Translations under genes and position numbers: made by a program
Origin: Isoptericola halotolerans
GTDB taxonomy: Bacteria; Actinomycetota; Actinomycetes; Actinomycetales; Cellulomonadaceae
DNA: 64,000 bases
Direction: 5' to 3'
NCBI RefSeq assembly: GCF_013149785.1
Contig: NZ_JABEZU010000004.1
Span: 209,930-273,929 of the forward strand
In this document: positions 8,393 to 16,962 of the stretch, one piece after another
Numbering within the stretch: position 1 is the stretch's first letter
How the letters are laid out: the number at the start of each line of letters is the position of its first letter
Notes under the pieces: model-generated
Database searches by the model: none
Told to the model about the DNA's origin: nothing
The model's input: the letters and a program-made list of their open reading frames with translations, nothing else

Positions 8393-10578
8393 CGGTCCTC
8401 CTCCACGTGGATCAGCGCGGAGCGGTCCGGGTCCAGCGCCGGCACCTGGACCCCGACGCTGCCGAGCGTCGCCCCGGTGAGCCGCAGCCCGTGCTGCCAC
8501 CAGGCCGGGTAGACCCGGGGGTCGCGCTGCGACGTCGCCCCCGGGCCGGCCGCCTCGACCCGGTAGGTGCGCGCCGGGTCGAGGCCGGGCAGCAGCACCC
8601 GGCCGGGCGGCCAGGTGACGTGCCGCTCCAGGACGGTGACGCAGTACAGGGCCTCGGACCGGTCCGGGCGGACCGCCCCGTGGAGCCACAGGTCGCCGCC
8701 CTCCAGGTGGCGCCGGACCGTCGTCCCGGTGTGCAGCAGGTCACGCACCTGCTGGTAGTACTCGACCCAGGCGCGCAGCTCGGCCCGCTCGTGCTCGCCC
8801 GCCTCCGCGAGGTCCCACTCGATGCCCAGGTGGCCGAACAGCGCCGTCGCGGCGCGGAACGACAGGTCCAGCCGGCGGCCGGTGGTGTGGGCGCGCTCGG
8901 CACCGACGTGACTGCCGACCAGCTCGGGCGGGAGCAGCTGGGCGGTCCAGCGCTGGATCTCCTGGCGCTCGTGCGCGTCGATGCAGTCCGAGGCCCACAC
9001 CCGGTCGGTGCGCTCGAGGATCTCGAGGTCGACGCGGGCGCCCCCGGAGGAGCACGACTCGATCTCGAGCGCCGGGCGTGCGGCGCGCACCCGGTCCAGC
9101 AGCGCGTAGGCCGCCAGGGTCTGGGCGTGGACGCCGGCCCGTCCGGTGCGGGTCGAGCCGGCGTCCACGAGGTCGCGGTTGTGGTCCCACTTGACGAAGT
9201 CGACGCCCAGGTCCTCGACGACGGCCAGCACGCTGGTGAGCACGTGGTCGAACGCGCCGGGGTGGGTGAGGTCGAGCACCTGCTGGTGGCGGGCCTCGAC
9301 GGGCAGCCGGCCGGGCACCTGGAGGAGCCACTCCGGGTGCGCCCTCGCGAGCTCGGAGTCGAGGTTGACCATCTCGGGCTCGAACCACAGGCCGAACTCC
9401 ATGCCGAGCCCCTTGACGTGCTCGACCAGCTCCTTGAGACGCCCGGCACCCCACATCTCCTCCGAGACGTGCCAGTCACCCAGACCGGCGGTGTCGTCGC
9501 GGCGCGAGCCGAACCACCCGTCGTCGAGCACGAACCGTTCGACGCCGACGTCGGCGGCGTGGTCGGCGAGCTCCTTGAGCCGGTCCAGGTCGTGGTCGAA
9601 GTAGACGGCCTCCCACACGTTCATGACGACCGGACGCGGGGAGCGCGGGTGACCCGGCCGTGCGCGCAGGTGCCCGTGGAACCGGGCGGCGAGCCCGTCC
9701 AGGCCGTCGCCGTGGCCCGCGTAGAGACGTGGCGAGGAGTACGTCTCGCCGGGATCCAGCTCGATCTCGCCGGGCAGCAGCAGCTCTCCGCCGAGGAGCA
9801 GGCGCTCGCCGCCGAAGGTCCGCTCCGCGGCGACGTGGTGGTTGCCGCTGAACGCGACGTGCATCCCCCACACCTCGCCGTGGCCGAAGTCGAAACCGGG
9901 CCGGCCGGCCACGAGCAGGGTGGCGGCGTCGGCCCCGGTCCGCCCGTGCCGCCCTTCGCGCAGGTGGGTGCCGACGGTGAAGTCTCGCCGCTGCGGTACC
10001 CGCTCCTTGGCCCAGCGGCCGGCGAGGTCGAGCAGCTCGTCGGCCGAGGTCGGCACCGGCAGCGCCAGGCGCAGCGCGTCGACCGCGTAGGGCGTGCTCC
10101 CCCGGTTGGTCAGGTGCGCCCGCAGCCGCAGCAGGCCGGAGGCGAGGAGCTCGGTCTCGAGCACCAGGCGCAGCGCGGTCTCGGCGTCGTCGGCGGTGAC
10201 GGTGACGGTCCCGCCCGCGTCGCGCCGATCGACGACGACGTCGACGGGCGTGAACCTCGGCGACCAGTCGCGGCCGGAACGATGGCCCTCGAGGCCGGGG
10301 CTGCCGGTCCAGCCGGTCCAGGGCTCGGGCAGCAGGGCGACAGGGGCGGGTTCGTCGACGCCGTTCGTCGCCAGCGGCGGCCGGGCGGCGTGCTCCAGCT
10401 CGGCGAGCGCGGCGTCGTCGAGCGGTCCCGGGTCGGCGCCCCAGTGCAGCACCGTGGGCAACCGGTCGGGCGGGAGGGAGAGCACCACGGCCGCCCCTGC
10501 GGCAGCCAGCCGCACCCTGGTGGGCCATCCACGTCCTGCGGCGGCAACGCCGTCCTGCGCCATCGGCATGCTCGACAC
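8389..10578 (-). CDS. Alpha-galactosidase, GH36
   Basis: The 729-residue protein has no signal peptide, so it is cytoplasmic. An N-terminal beta-sandwich (about residues 1-300) precedes the (beta/alpha)8 barrel with VLDDGWFGSRRDD. The nucleophile motif KWDHNRD holds Asp465, the acid/base motif SDCIDAHERQ holds Asp531, and GSHVGAERAHTTGR follows. It hydrolyses terminal alpha-galactosyl residues from imported oligosaccharides. I chose the GTG at 10578, 9 nt after GGGAG; an ATG at 10569 is the alternative. The gene heads the locus A operon behind an operator-flanked promoter (10617-10677) and overlaps the next permease gene by 4 nt. Confidence 0.92.
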   Translation of the reverse strand: MSSMPMAQDGVAAAGRGWPTRVRLAAAGAAVVLSLPPDRLPTVLHWGADPGPLDDAALAELEHAARPPLATNGVDEPAPVALLPEPWTGWTGSPGLEGHRSGRDWSPRFTPVDVVVDRRDAGGTVTVTADDAETALRLVLETELLASGLLRLRAHLTNRGSTPYAVDALRLALPVPTSADELLDLAGRWAKERVPQRRDFTVGTHLREGRHGRTGADAATLLVAGRPGFDFGHGEVWGMHVAFSGNHHVAAERTFGGERLLLGGELLLPGEIELDPGETYSSPRLYAGHGDGLDGLAARFHGHLRARPGHPRSPRPVVMNVWEAVYFDHDLDRLKELADHAADVGVERFVLDDGWFGSRRDDTAGLGDWHVSEEMWGAGRLKELVEHVKGLGMEFGLWFEPEMVNLDSELARAHPEWLLQVPGRLPVEARHQQVLDLTHPGAFDHVLTSVLAVVEDLGVDFVKWDHNRDLVDAGSTRTGRAGVHAQTLAAYALLDRVRAARPALEIESCSSGGARVDLEILERTDRVWASDCIDAHERQEIQRWTAQLLPPELVGSHVGAERAHTTGRRLDLSFRAATALFGHLGIEWDLAEAGEHERAELRAWVEYYQQVRDLLHTGTTVRRHLEGGDLWLHGAVRPDRSEALYCVTVLERHVTWPPGRVLLPGLDPARTYRVEAAGPGATSQRDPRVYPAWWQHGLRLTGATLGSVGVQVPALDPDRSALIHVEEDR

Positions 10579-10616
10579 TCGCGCCAACTCCCTTGTCGTC
10601 CCCGCCGCTCCGCGGG

Positions 10617-10677
10617 TTCTGCAAACGTTGGTCAGAGAGTAGACGGGCGGGAGCCGATTCTGCAAACGTTGGTCAGA
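10617..10677 (-). promoter_or_regulatory. Promoter of the GH36 operon flanked by two identical LacI-type operators
   Basis: The 20-bp sequence TTCTGCAAACGTTGGTCAGA occurs twice in direct orientation, at 10617-10636 and 10658-10677, 41 bp apart (about four helical turns). Each contains the AACGTT core typical of LacI-family sites. On the minus strand a -35 TTGCAG (10660-10665) lies in the upstream copy and a -10 TACTCT (10636-10641) abuts the downstream copy, with an 18-bp spacer. The LacI-family gene directly upstream is the obvious ligand. Confidence 0.8.
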
Positions 10678-10808
10678 ACGCGTGCAGGAAGCCGCCGCTC
10701 ACGGGAGGCCACGAGGTGCCGGCGCTGCGGCAGGACGGGGCCGTACGGGCAGGTCAGGGCGACAGGTAGATCAGGCAGACAGGCCAGGGCCCGGGACCGG
10801 CCGGGACG

Positions 10809-11825
10809 TCAGGCGCGAGGCGGGGCGGTGCTGTCCCGCACCACCAGCCGCGGCTTCGCCGAGGAGCTGCGGGGCTTCGTCCCCGTGCCGAGCCACTGCG
10901 ACAGCAGCCCGAAGGTCCGCCGGCCCAGCTCCGGGAAGTCCTGCGCGACGGTGGTCAACGCCGGCATCCACATCCGTGCGAACGGCTGGTCGTCGAAGCC
11001 CACCACGCTCACGTCACCGGGCACGCCCCGGCCCGCCTCGGCCAGCGCACGCACGACGCCGATCGCCAGCTCGTCGTTGCCGCACAGCACGGCCGTGACC
11101 GACGGGTCCTTCGCGAGCTCACGGCCCGCCTCGTACCCCGAGTCGGGGTCGTAGCTCGCCTGGATCATCGGCGGCAGCGGCACGCCCGCGTCGTTCATCG
11201 CGGACCGCCAGCCCCAGCTGCGCCCGGCGCGCTCCCGGGTCGCCGGGATCGCGACGTGGTGCACCGTGCGGTGCCCGAGCGACAGCAGGTACTGCGTCGC
11301 CTCCCGTCCGCCGGCCTCGTCGTCCAGGAACGCGTGCGGCCGCGACCCGGCCCGGCGCCGCGCACCCGCGGCCGCCACCACCGGCAGGGACGCGGGGAGC
11401 GCGTCGAGCGTCGCGATGCCCAGGGTGTCGAACTCGACCACGATCGCGCCCGCCAACGGCTGCGAGAGCACCAGGTCGATCGCGCTCTTCATCGCTCCCG
11501 GGTCCTCGGACTCGATGACGCCGATCGTCACCACGAAGCCCTCGGCGCGCGCCGCCTCCTCGATGCCCTGCAGCGTGGCGGCGTAGCCGTAGCGCAGGGT
11601 GTTGCGCGCCAGCACCGCCACGGTGGAGCGCCGCCCGCTGACCAACGTCTGCGCCGCAGCGTTCGGGCGGTACCCGAGCTCCGCCACGGCGCTCTCCACC
11701 CGGTCGCGCAGCTTCTGGCTGACGGGGGTGCGCCCGGTCAGGACGCGCGAGACGGTCGAGACGCTGACACCTGCCCGCTCTGCGACGTCACTGAGCACAG
11801 GGGGCTGTTGTCCGGACCGAAGCAC
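10809..11825 (-). CDS. LacI-family transcriptional repressor of locus A
   Basis: The 338-residue protein has an N-terminal helix-turn-helix (LSDVAERAGVSVSTVSRVL) and hinge (YRPNAAAQTLVSGR), followed by a periplasmic-binding-protein-like sensor domain (AVLCGNDELAIGVV and SVVGFDDQPFA near the end). The GTG start at 11825 places the HTH at residues 10-30, as in the family. It is expected to bind the paired operators at 10617-10677 and release them on binding a galactoside-type inducer. It is transcribed in the same direction as the operon it should control. The ligand is inferred from context. Confidence 0.9.
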   Translation of the reverse strand: MLRSGQQPPVLSDVAERAGVSVSTVSRVLTGRTPVSQKLRDRVESAVAELGYRPNAAAQTLVSGRRSTVAVLARNTLRYGYAATLQGIEEAARAEGFVVTIGVIESEDPGAMKSAIDLVLSQPLAGAIVVEFDTLGIATLDALPASLPVVAAAGARRRAGSRPHAFLDDEAGGREATQYLLSLGHRTVHHVAIPATRERAGRSWGWRSAMNDAGVPLPPMIQASYDPDSGYEAGRELAKDPSVTAVLCGNDELAIGVVRALAEAGRGVPGDVSVVGFDDQPFARMWMPALTTVAQDFPELGRRTFGLLSQWLGTGTKPRSSSAKPRLVVRDSTAPPRA

Positions 11826-11872
11826 AGTCGAAGGGTATCCGCCGCGCCCCGCGCCCCGGAGCGCGCGCCCGC

Positions 11873-13141
11873 TCAGGCGAGCCACTCCCGGGCCGCGGCG
11901 ACCAGCAGGTCGGCGCCGAGCTCGAGCGTGGGCTCGGGCACCGGCGCGAAGAACGGTGAGTGGTTCGGCGCCACCCCCTCGGGCAGGTTGCCCATGCTCG
12001 CGCCGGCGGCGTCGAACCCCTCGAACAGCGCGGCGTCGAACCCGCCCAGGTTCCAGTAGACCAGCGGCACCCCCGCAGCCGTCGCCAGCTCGCCGACGTC
12101 CTCCGAGCCGGCCACCGGCGGCAGCTCGATGACGACGGGACGCCCACCGGCGGCCTCGATCGTCGCGCGTCGGTCCTCCACCAGGCGCTCCAGGACGGCC
12201 CGGGTGCGGGCCGAGGCGTCCGGGTCGTTGACCATGGCGCCGAACCCCGAGATCGACTCGACCTCCGGCGGGTGCGGCGCGCCGGACGCCGCCGCCTCGG
12301 CGTCGACGATCCGGCGGATCGCGGCGAGGACCCTGTCCCGGACGCGCTCGTCGAAGGTGCGCACGTTGACCAGCAGCTCGGCACGGTCCGGGATGATGTT
12401 CGCCTGCGTCCCGGCACGGACGGAGCCGACGGTGACGACCGCCGCCTCGCGCGCACCGATCTCGCGCGACACGATGCCCTGCAGGCGCTGGATCGTGGCA
12501 GCGGCCATGAGCACCGGGTCGACGGTCCCCTCCGGGCTGGACCCGTGCCCGCCACTGCCGTGCAGGACGATCCGCAGCGAGTCGGCGGCGGCCATCGCGG
12601 TGCCCGGTGTGAGGTTCACGGTGCCCACGGGCAACGGCATCACGTGCTGGCCGAGCACGACGTCGGGGGTGCCGACGCGCTCGTAGAGGCCGTCGTCGAC
12701 CATGGCTCGCGCGCCGGCACCGGCCTCTTCGGCCGGCTGGAAGAGCACCTGCAGCGTGCCGGCCCACTCGGCGCGACGTCCGGCGAGGTCGGCGGCGGCA
12801 CCGAGGAGGCAGGTGACGTGCACGTCGTGGCCGCAGGCGTGCATCGTGGGCGACTCTCCGTCGGCCGTGGTCGCGGTGTCCGTCGACGCGTAGGGCAGGC
12901 CGGTGCGCTCGGCGACCGGCAGGCCGTCCATGTCCGCCCGGAGCAGCACGGTCGGGCCCTCACCGTTGGCCAGGACGCCGACGACGCCGGTGCCGCCGAT
13001 CCCCTCGTGGACCGTGAAGCCGGACGCCCGCAGCCGGTCGGCGACGATCTCCGCGGTGCGGTGCTCGGCGAAGGCGAGCTCCGGATGGGCGTGCAGGTCG
13101 GTGTAGATCGCGGTCAGCTCGTCGGCTGTGAGAGCGCTCAT
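11873..13141 (-). CDS. M20 family metallo-amidohydrolase (M20D type)
   Basis: The 422-residue cytoplasmic protein carries MHACGHDVHV (residues 100-109), whose Cys and His are part of the dinuclear metal site, the FQPAEE motif with the catalytic Glu, and the dimerisation lid domain (HGSGGHGSSPEG). Relatives hydrolyse N-acyl amino acids, hippurate or indole-acetyl amino acids. The ATG at 13141 begins the conserved N-terminus (TADELTAIYTDLHAHPELAF); the longer frame extends over the upstream palindrome. It ends 47 bp upstream of the lacI start. The substrate is not predictable. Confidence 0.88.
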   Translation of the reverse strand: MSALTADELTAIYTDLHAHPELAFAEHRTAEIVADRLRASGFTVHEGIGGTGVVGVLANGEGPTVLLRADMDGLPVAERTGLPYASTDTATTADGESPTMHACGHDVHVTCLLGAAADLAGRRAEWAGTLQVLFQPAEEAGAGARAMVDDGLYERVGTPDVVLGQHVMPLPVGTVNLTPGTAMAAADSLRIVLHGSGGHGSSPEGTVDPVLMAAATIQRLQGIVSREIGAREAAVVTVGSVRAGTQANIIPDRAELLVNVRTFDERVRDRVLAAIRRIVDAEAAASGAPHPPEVESISGFGAMVNDPDASARTRAVLERLVEDRRATIEAAGGRPVVIELPPVAGSEDVGELATAAGVPLVYWNLGGFDAALFEGFDAAGASMGNLPEGVAPNHSPFFAPVPEPTLELGADLLVAAAREWLA

Positions 13142-13178
13142 CCGGCCATCTTGCCCAGGACGGGCGGGAGCTGCCGCA

Positions 13179-13235
13179 CGAGCGTCTCTGTTCGTCAGGA
13201 TTCCCCGGCCGATTCCTGACGAACAGGGACGCTCG
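13179..13235. repeat. Long inverted repeat, copy 1 of a two-copy hairpin family
   Basis: CGAGCGTCTCTGTTCGTCAG pairs with the arm CTGACGAACAGGGACGCTCG across a GATTCCCCGGCCGATTC centre. The paired arms contain one G-T wobble. The same element occurs at 53257-53317 with a compensated base pair. It lies upstream of hsp20 and of the M20 gene start. Confidence 0.8.
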
Positions 13236-13277
13236 CGACGGCGCGGCGCCCGTCGTCCGCCGTCGGCGAACTCGGAA

Positions 13278-13298
13278 ATTGAGTCGGCACGACTCAAG
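13278..13298 (+). promoter_or_regulatory. HAIR operator for HspR upstream of hsp20
   Basis: TTGAGT, seven bases, ACTCAA is the HspR-associated inverted repeat (CTTGAGT-N7-ACTCAAG) known from Streptomyces and Mycobacterium. Only the outermost left base deviates. It lies 38 bp before the hsp20 start, so HspR repression and heat-shock induction are expected. Confidence 0.88.
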
Positions 13299-13335
13299 TT
13301 ATGCCCCTCAGCAGCACCCACCCCGAGGAGGAACC

Positions 13336-13755
13336 ATGATCGCCACCCTGACCCGTCCCGCGTTCGCCGACGTCCGGATCCGGGACGCACGCCGTCTGCC
13401 GCTCGCACCCGCCGAGCGCCAGGCTGCCCCGGCCGACGTCTACCGCCAGGGCGAGGACCTCGTCGCCCGCTTCGACCTGCCGGGCATCGACCCGGCCGAG
13501 GACGTCACCGTCGAGCTCGAGGGCCGTCGGCTCGTCGTGCGCGGCGAGCGCCGGGACCACCGCGACGAGGACGCGGAGGGCCGCCGCTACTCCGAGGTCC
13601 GCCTCGGCGAGTTCCGACGCGTCGTCCCGCTCCCGAAGGCGGTCGACGGCGAGTCCGTGACCGCGGCCTACGACGCCGGCGTGCTCGCGGTGACGGTCAC
13701 CGGCGTCTTCGCCGGCACGACGCCGCAGCGCATCGAGGTCACCACCGCGGCCTGA
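13336..13755 (+). CDS. Small heat shock protein Hsp20
   Basis: The 139-residue protein has an alpha-crystallin domain at about residues 32-125: ADVYRQGEDLVARFDLPGID, then the strand LEGRRLVVRGERR, and AAYDAGVLAVTV near the end. It is an ATP-independent holdase that binds unfolding proteins and forms oligomers. The ATG at 13336 follows GAGGAGG. The HAIR site just upstream indicates HspR control. A perfect palindrome immediately downstream probably terminates transcription. Confidence 0.95.
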   Translation: MIATLTRPAFADVRIRDARRLPLAPAERQAAPADVYRQGEDLVARFDLPGIDPAEDVTVELEGRRLVVRGERRDHRDEDAEGRRYSEVRLGEFRRVVPLPKAVDGESVTAAYDAGVLAVTVTGVFAGTTPQRIEVTTAA

Positions 13756-13770
13756 CCGCGGTGACGAGCA

Positions 13771-13816
13771 CACAGCGACGGGTGGTGGCGATCGATCGCC
13801 ACCACCCGTCGCTGTG
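13771..13816. terminator. 46-bp perfect palindrome, probable bidirectional terminator
   Basis: CACAGCGACGGGTGGTGG and its exact complement meet at a central CGATCGATCG, giving uninterrupted symmetry over 46 bp. It lies between the convergent hsp20 (end 13755) and lipoprotein (end 13836) genes. Confidence 0.8.
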
Positions 13817-13835
13817 CGGGGCAAGCGGGGTCGAT

Positions 13836-14294
13836 CTACTCCGTGATCTTCTCGACCTCGCCGAGAACGAACCCGCGCTCCCCTTCCTCCACGCAGGCGG
13901 TGACAGCGTCACCCCTGTGCTCGTGCAGGTCCTCGAGATCCTCACCTCCACCGAACACCGTGTCACCGACGGCCAGCTTCTCGCCGGACGACGTCGTGAG
14001 CTCTCCCTCGCCGGAGAGAGACACGTCCGCGGGCCAGACGACGACGCGGACCGTGCCGCTGCCGTCGGGGGGAGCGAGACCGAGGCATCCGGCCGGGCTC
14101 GTGGCGAGGACGCCCTCGAACGCCGCATCGCCTCCACCCAGGTCCGCCACCTGCACCAGAGCCGTGGTGCCGCCCTGCGTCTCGACCTTCACGTTGGACG
14201 CATACCCCGACACGGATTCACCCGATCCGCACCCGCTCAGCACGGCGCCCACGAGCAGCACGGCCGCCGCCGATACCGGGCGACGCGAGCTCAT
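13836..14294 (-). CDS. Small lipoprotein of unknown function
   Basis: The 152-residue protein begins MSSRRPVSAAAVLLVGAVLS and continues CGSG, a clear lipoprotein signal with the modified Cys near residue 21. The mature part is a small beta-rich domain (VKVETQGGTTALVQVADL; VVVWPADVSLSGEG; KLAVGDTVFGGG) that could be an OB-like or copper-amine-type fold, but I recognise no family. The ATG overlaps the stop of the upstream M20 gene (ATGA), so the two are translationally coupled. Confidence 0.8.
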   Translation of the reverse strand: MSSRRPVSAAAVLLVGAVLSGCGSGESVSGYASNVKVETQGGTTALVQVADLGGGDAAFEGVLATSPAGCLGLAPPDGSGTVRVVVWPADVSLSGEGELTTSSGEKLAVGDTVFGGGEDLEDLHEHRGDAVTACVEEGERGFVLGEVEKITE

Positions 14295-15652
14295 GCGAAG
14301 TACTGCGGGACGTCGATCGGTCCGCCGGCCGCCGCGAACTCCGCGTCGACGGCGGCACGCAGCGCCGGGTCGCACAGGTAGTCCAGCGCGACCTGGGCGA
14401 GCCCGGCCGCACCGTCGACGGCGGCGCGCTCGGCGTCCGGCCCGGCGGCGGCCTCCGCGAACTCGGCCGTGTGCAGCGCGACCCCCGGGGCCGACACCTG
14501 GATGAGGGGGTGGATCCCCGGCACCCGGAAGCTCACGTTGCCGAAGTCCGTGGAGGCGGCCAGCGTCTCGGAGACGACCCCTCCCGGCAGCACGTCGCGG
14601 CCGCGCGCCCGCTGCGCCGCCACCCACCGGCGGGTCAGCGCCTGGTTGGTCCGCACCGGCAACGACGGGTGCGCGCCGTCGTCCCAGTCGATCTGCACCT
14701 GCGTGCCCGTGATCAGTGCGGCGCCGCGGGCGACGTCGTCGAGCCGCCGCGACAGGTCCCGCAGCGTGTCCGGGTACTTCGAGCGGGCGTAGAGGTGCAT
14801 CACCGCACGCTCGGTGATGATGCTGGGCCGGGTGCCGCCCTCGACGATCGTGGCGTGCACCCGGTCCGACGGCGGCATCTGCTGCCGCAGCAGCCCGATG
14901 CCCTGGTAGGCCAGCGTGGCGGCGTCCAGGGCGTTGCGACCCATGAACGGCTGGGCGGACGCGTGGGCGGCCCGGCCCGTGAAGGTCCAGGTCAGCAGGC
15001 GCCGGCCGAGCCACACCTGGTCGGCGACGTCCACCCCGTAGGGATGCACCATGATCGCGGCGTCGACGTCGTCGAACGCCCCGGCACGCGCCATGACCTC
15101 CTTGCCGCTGTGGCCCTCCTCGGCCGGTGTGCCGAGCAGCACCACCCGGCCCGACGGCGCGTCCGGGCCGCGCATCACGTCGCGCAGCGCCAGGAACGCC
15201 CCCACGCCGGTGGCGGCGATCACGTTGTGGCCGCAGGCGTGGCCGATGACGGGCAGCGCGTCGTACTCGGCGCAGATCGCGATCGTCGGCCCGGCGACCG
15301 GGCCGGGACCCGTCAGCTCCGCACGGAACGCCGTGTCGACGCCGTGCACCCCGAGCTGCACCTCGATGCCGTGCTCGGCGACGACGTCCACGAGCAGCCG
15401 GGCGCTCTCGTGCTCCTCGAACGCGGTCTCCGGGTTCGCGTGCAACGACTGCACGATCCGGGTCAGGTCGGGCGCGAGCGAGGCGACCCGCGACTCGACC
15501 GCGGCGCGCAGCGCGGCCGGAGCGCCGCCGTCGTCCACGGACCCGGGTTCCGCTGCCTGCGCCGCGAGCGCCACACGACGGCGTTCCTCGGTCTCGTCGA
15601 CGACGTGGTCGAGGTAGGCGGTGCTGGGCGGGGGCGGACCATCCACAGACAT
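14291..15652 (-). CDS. M20 family amidohydrolase, AbgB-like
   Basis: The 453-residue cytoplasmic protein has the metal-site motif GHACGHNVIA (His138 to Asn143), the TPAEEGHSGK motif with the catalytic Glu, and HASAQPFMGRNALDAA in the dimerisation domain. HACGHN in place of HACGHD is typical of the aminobenzoyl-glutamate and amidohydrolase branch rather than of the first M20 gene. The ATG at 15652 begins just before the conserved helix YLDHVVDETEERRR. It probably cleaves an amide-linked small molecule. It is coupled to the downstream lipoprotein by a 4-nt overlap. Confidence 0.87.
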   Translation of the reverse strand: MSVDGPPPPSTAYLDHVVDETEERRRVALAAQAAEPGSVDDGGAPAALRAAVESRVASLAPDLTRIVQSLHANPETAFEEHESARLLVDVVAEHGIEVQLGVHGVDTAFRAELTGPGPVAGPTIAICAEYDALPVIGHACGHNVIAATGVGAFLALRDVMRGPDAPSGRVVLLGTPAEEGHSGKEVMARAGAFDDVDAAIMVHPYGVDVADQVWLGRRLLTWTFTGRAAHASAQPFMGRNALDAATLAYQGIGLLRQQMPPSDRVHATIVEGGTRPSIITERAVMHLYARSKYPDTLRDLSRRLDDVARGAALITGTQVQIDWDDGAHPSLPVRTNQALTRRWVAAQRARGRDVLPGGVVSETLAASTDFGNVSFRVPGIHPLIQVSAPGVALHTAEFAEAAAGPDAERAAVDGAAGLAQVALDYLCDPALRAAVDAEFAAAGGPIDVPQYFA

Positions 15653-15782
15653 GCGGCCATCGTACGGACGGCGCCGCACGGCACGACGTCTGCCGCCTCC
15701 GCGGTTGCCGGTCTGGCAAAGCAGTTTCCACGCTCGAGCGGGCGGGAGGAGCATGGGAGCGCCCGCACCCTCAGGAGACCCC

Positions 15783-16529
15783 ATGCCCCACGAAGTCCGC
15801 CTGCTCGACGACGTCCGCCCGGACGAGTCCGCCCACGAGTTCCTGCCCGGCATGGCCCGCGGCTGGCTGATGCCCTGGTACGACCTGGTCGCCCGCTTCC
15901 GCGGCCTGGGCCGCCTGTACCGCCGGACGGTCGAGCTCGCTCAGGTCGGCCCCGGCCAGCGGGTGCTCGACGTCGGCTGCGGCACCGGCAACCTGACCCG
16001 CGAGGTGCTGCGCGCCGCGCCGGACGCCGTCGTCACCGGCCTCGACCCCGACGGCGACTCGCTGCGCCGCGCGGCCCGCAAGCTCCGCCGTCGTCGCGGG
16101 GGCGAGGTGACGCTGGTGCGCGGCTTCGCCCACCGGCTGCCCGTGCCGGACGCGAGCCAGGACCACGTGGTCTCGTCCCTGGCGCTGCACCACGTGCCGG
16201 CCGCCGAGAAGGAGCTCCTCGCCGCGGAGATCGCCCGGGTCCTGGCGCCGGGCGGACAGGTCACGATCGCGGACTTCGCCGGTGACCATGCGAGCGCGCA
16301 CGGGCACCACGACGGAGACGACAGGGGCCACGAGCACGGCGCGAGCCACCGTCACGGACGGGGCGGCCACCAGCCCGGTCACGGACCGGGGAGCCGCACG
16401 CACGACGCCGACAACGCCGACGGGGGCATCGAGCGGCTGCTCACCGCCGCCGGCCTGGCCGACACGCGCACGGTGGAGCGCATGCCGCTGCTCGGCGACT
16501 CCGTGGTGTTCGTGCGCGCCCACAGGTGA
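15783..16529 (+). CDS. Class I SAM-dependent methyltransferase with a His-rich insert
   Basis: The 248-residue protein has motif I VLDVGCGTGN (residues 61-70), the acidic GLDPDGDSL loop and the LHHVP..E..L..E..RVL.PGG region of UbiE/ArsM-like methyltransferases. Between the strand ending ADFAG and the C-terminal helix lies an insert (about residues 168-200) of alternating His, Gly and Asp with nine or more histidines, which looks like a metal-binding loop and is not part of the normal fold. An N-terminal helix (FLPGMARGWLMPWYD) resembles methyltransferases acting on lipids or quinones. The substrate is unknown. Confidence 0.85.
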   Translation: MPHEVRLLDDVRPDESAHEFLPGMARGWLMPWYDLVARFRGLGRLYRRTVELAQVGPGQRVLDVGCGTGNLTREVLRAAPDAVVTGLDPDGDSLRRAARKLRRRRGGEVTLVRGFAHRLPVPDASQDHVVSSLALHHVPAAEKELLAAEIARVLAPGGQVTIADFAGDHASAHGHHDGDDRGHEHGASHRHGRGGHQPGHGPGSRTHDADNADGGIERLLTAAGLADTRTVERMPLLGDSVVFVRAHR

Positions 16530-16542
16530 CCATGCCTCGGAC

Positions 16543-16962
16543 TCAGGTCCGACTCCACGGATCGACGACCTCGGTGCCGCTGTCCGCGAAGTGCCGGACG
16601 TTGCGCGTCACGACCGCGGCCCCGTGCGCCCTGGCCACGGCGGCGATCATCGCGTCCAGGTCACCGGCCGGTCGCCCGGCCCGCTCCTGACGGCTCCGCA
16701 CCACGGCGTACTCGACGGCAGCGGGCTGGTCGAACGGCAGCACCCGGTCGCGGAACCTCTCCGAGAGGATCGAGAGCACCGCTGCGTGGAGCGCTTCTCG
16801 CCGGCGTCCGGAAGGCAGCCGGGCCACACCGAAGAGCAGCTCACCCACCACCACGGACGTCGTCCACAGGTCGTCGTGCGACCTCAGCCATCGCAGGACG
16901 CCGGTATCGGGCGCTCGACGCGTCAGCTCCGAGAGAACGTTCGTGTCGAGGAGGTAGGTCAC
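16543..16962 (-). CDS. vapC: VapC-type PIN-domain ribonuclease toxin
   Basis: The 139-residue protein starts YLLDTNVLSE and has the acidic active-site residues of the PIN domain: Asp6, Glu41 (GELLFG) and Asp101/Asp103 (GDLDAMIAA), plus VVTRNVRHF near the end. VapC toxins cleave tRNA or rRNA in a Mg-dependent way. The GTG start overlaps the antitoxin stop (GTGA), as is usual for these operons. No active-site residue is missing, so the toxin looks intact. Confidence 0.92.
   Translation of the reverse strand: MTYLLDTNVLSELTRRAPDTGVLRWLRSHDDLWTTSVVVGELLFGVARLPSGRRREALHAAVLSILSERFRDRVLPFDQPAAVEYAVVRSRQERAGRPAGDLDAMIAAVARAHGAAVVTRNVRHFADSGTEVVDPWSRT

Noticed and set aside
8407-11154. 915-codon plus-strand ORF across GH36 and the lacI end
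   Set aside because: It spans two well-supported minus-strand genes and their promoter region and has no domain signal.
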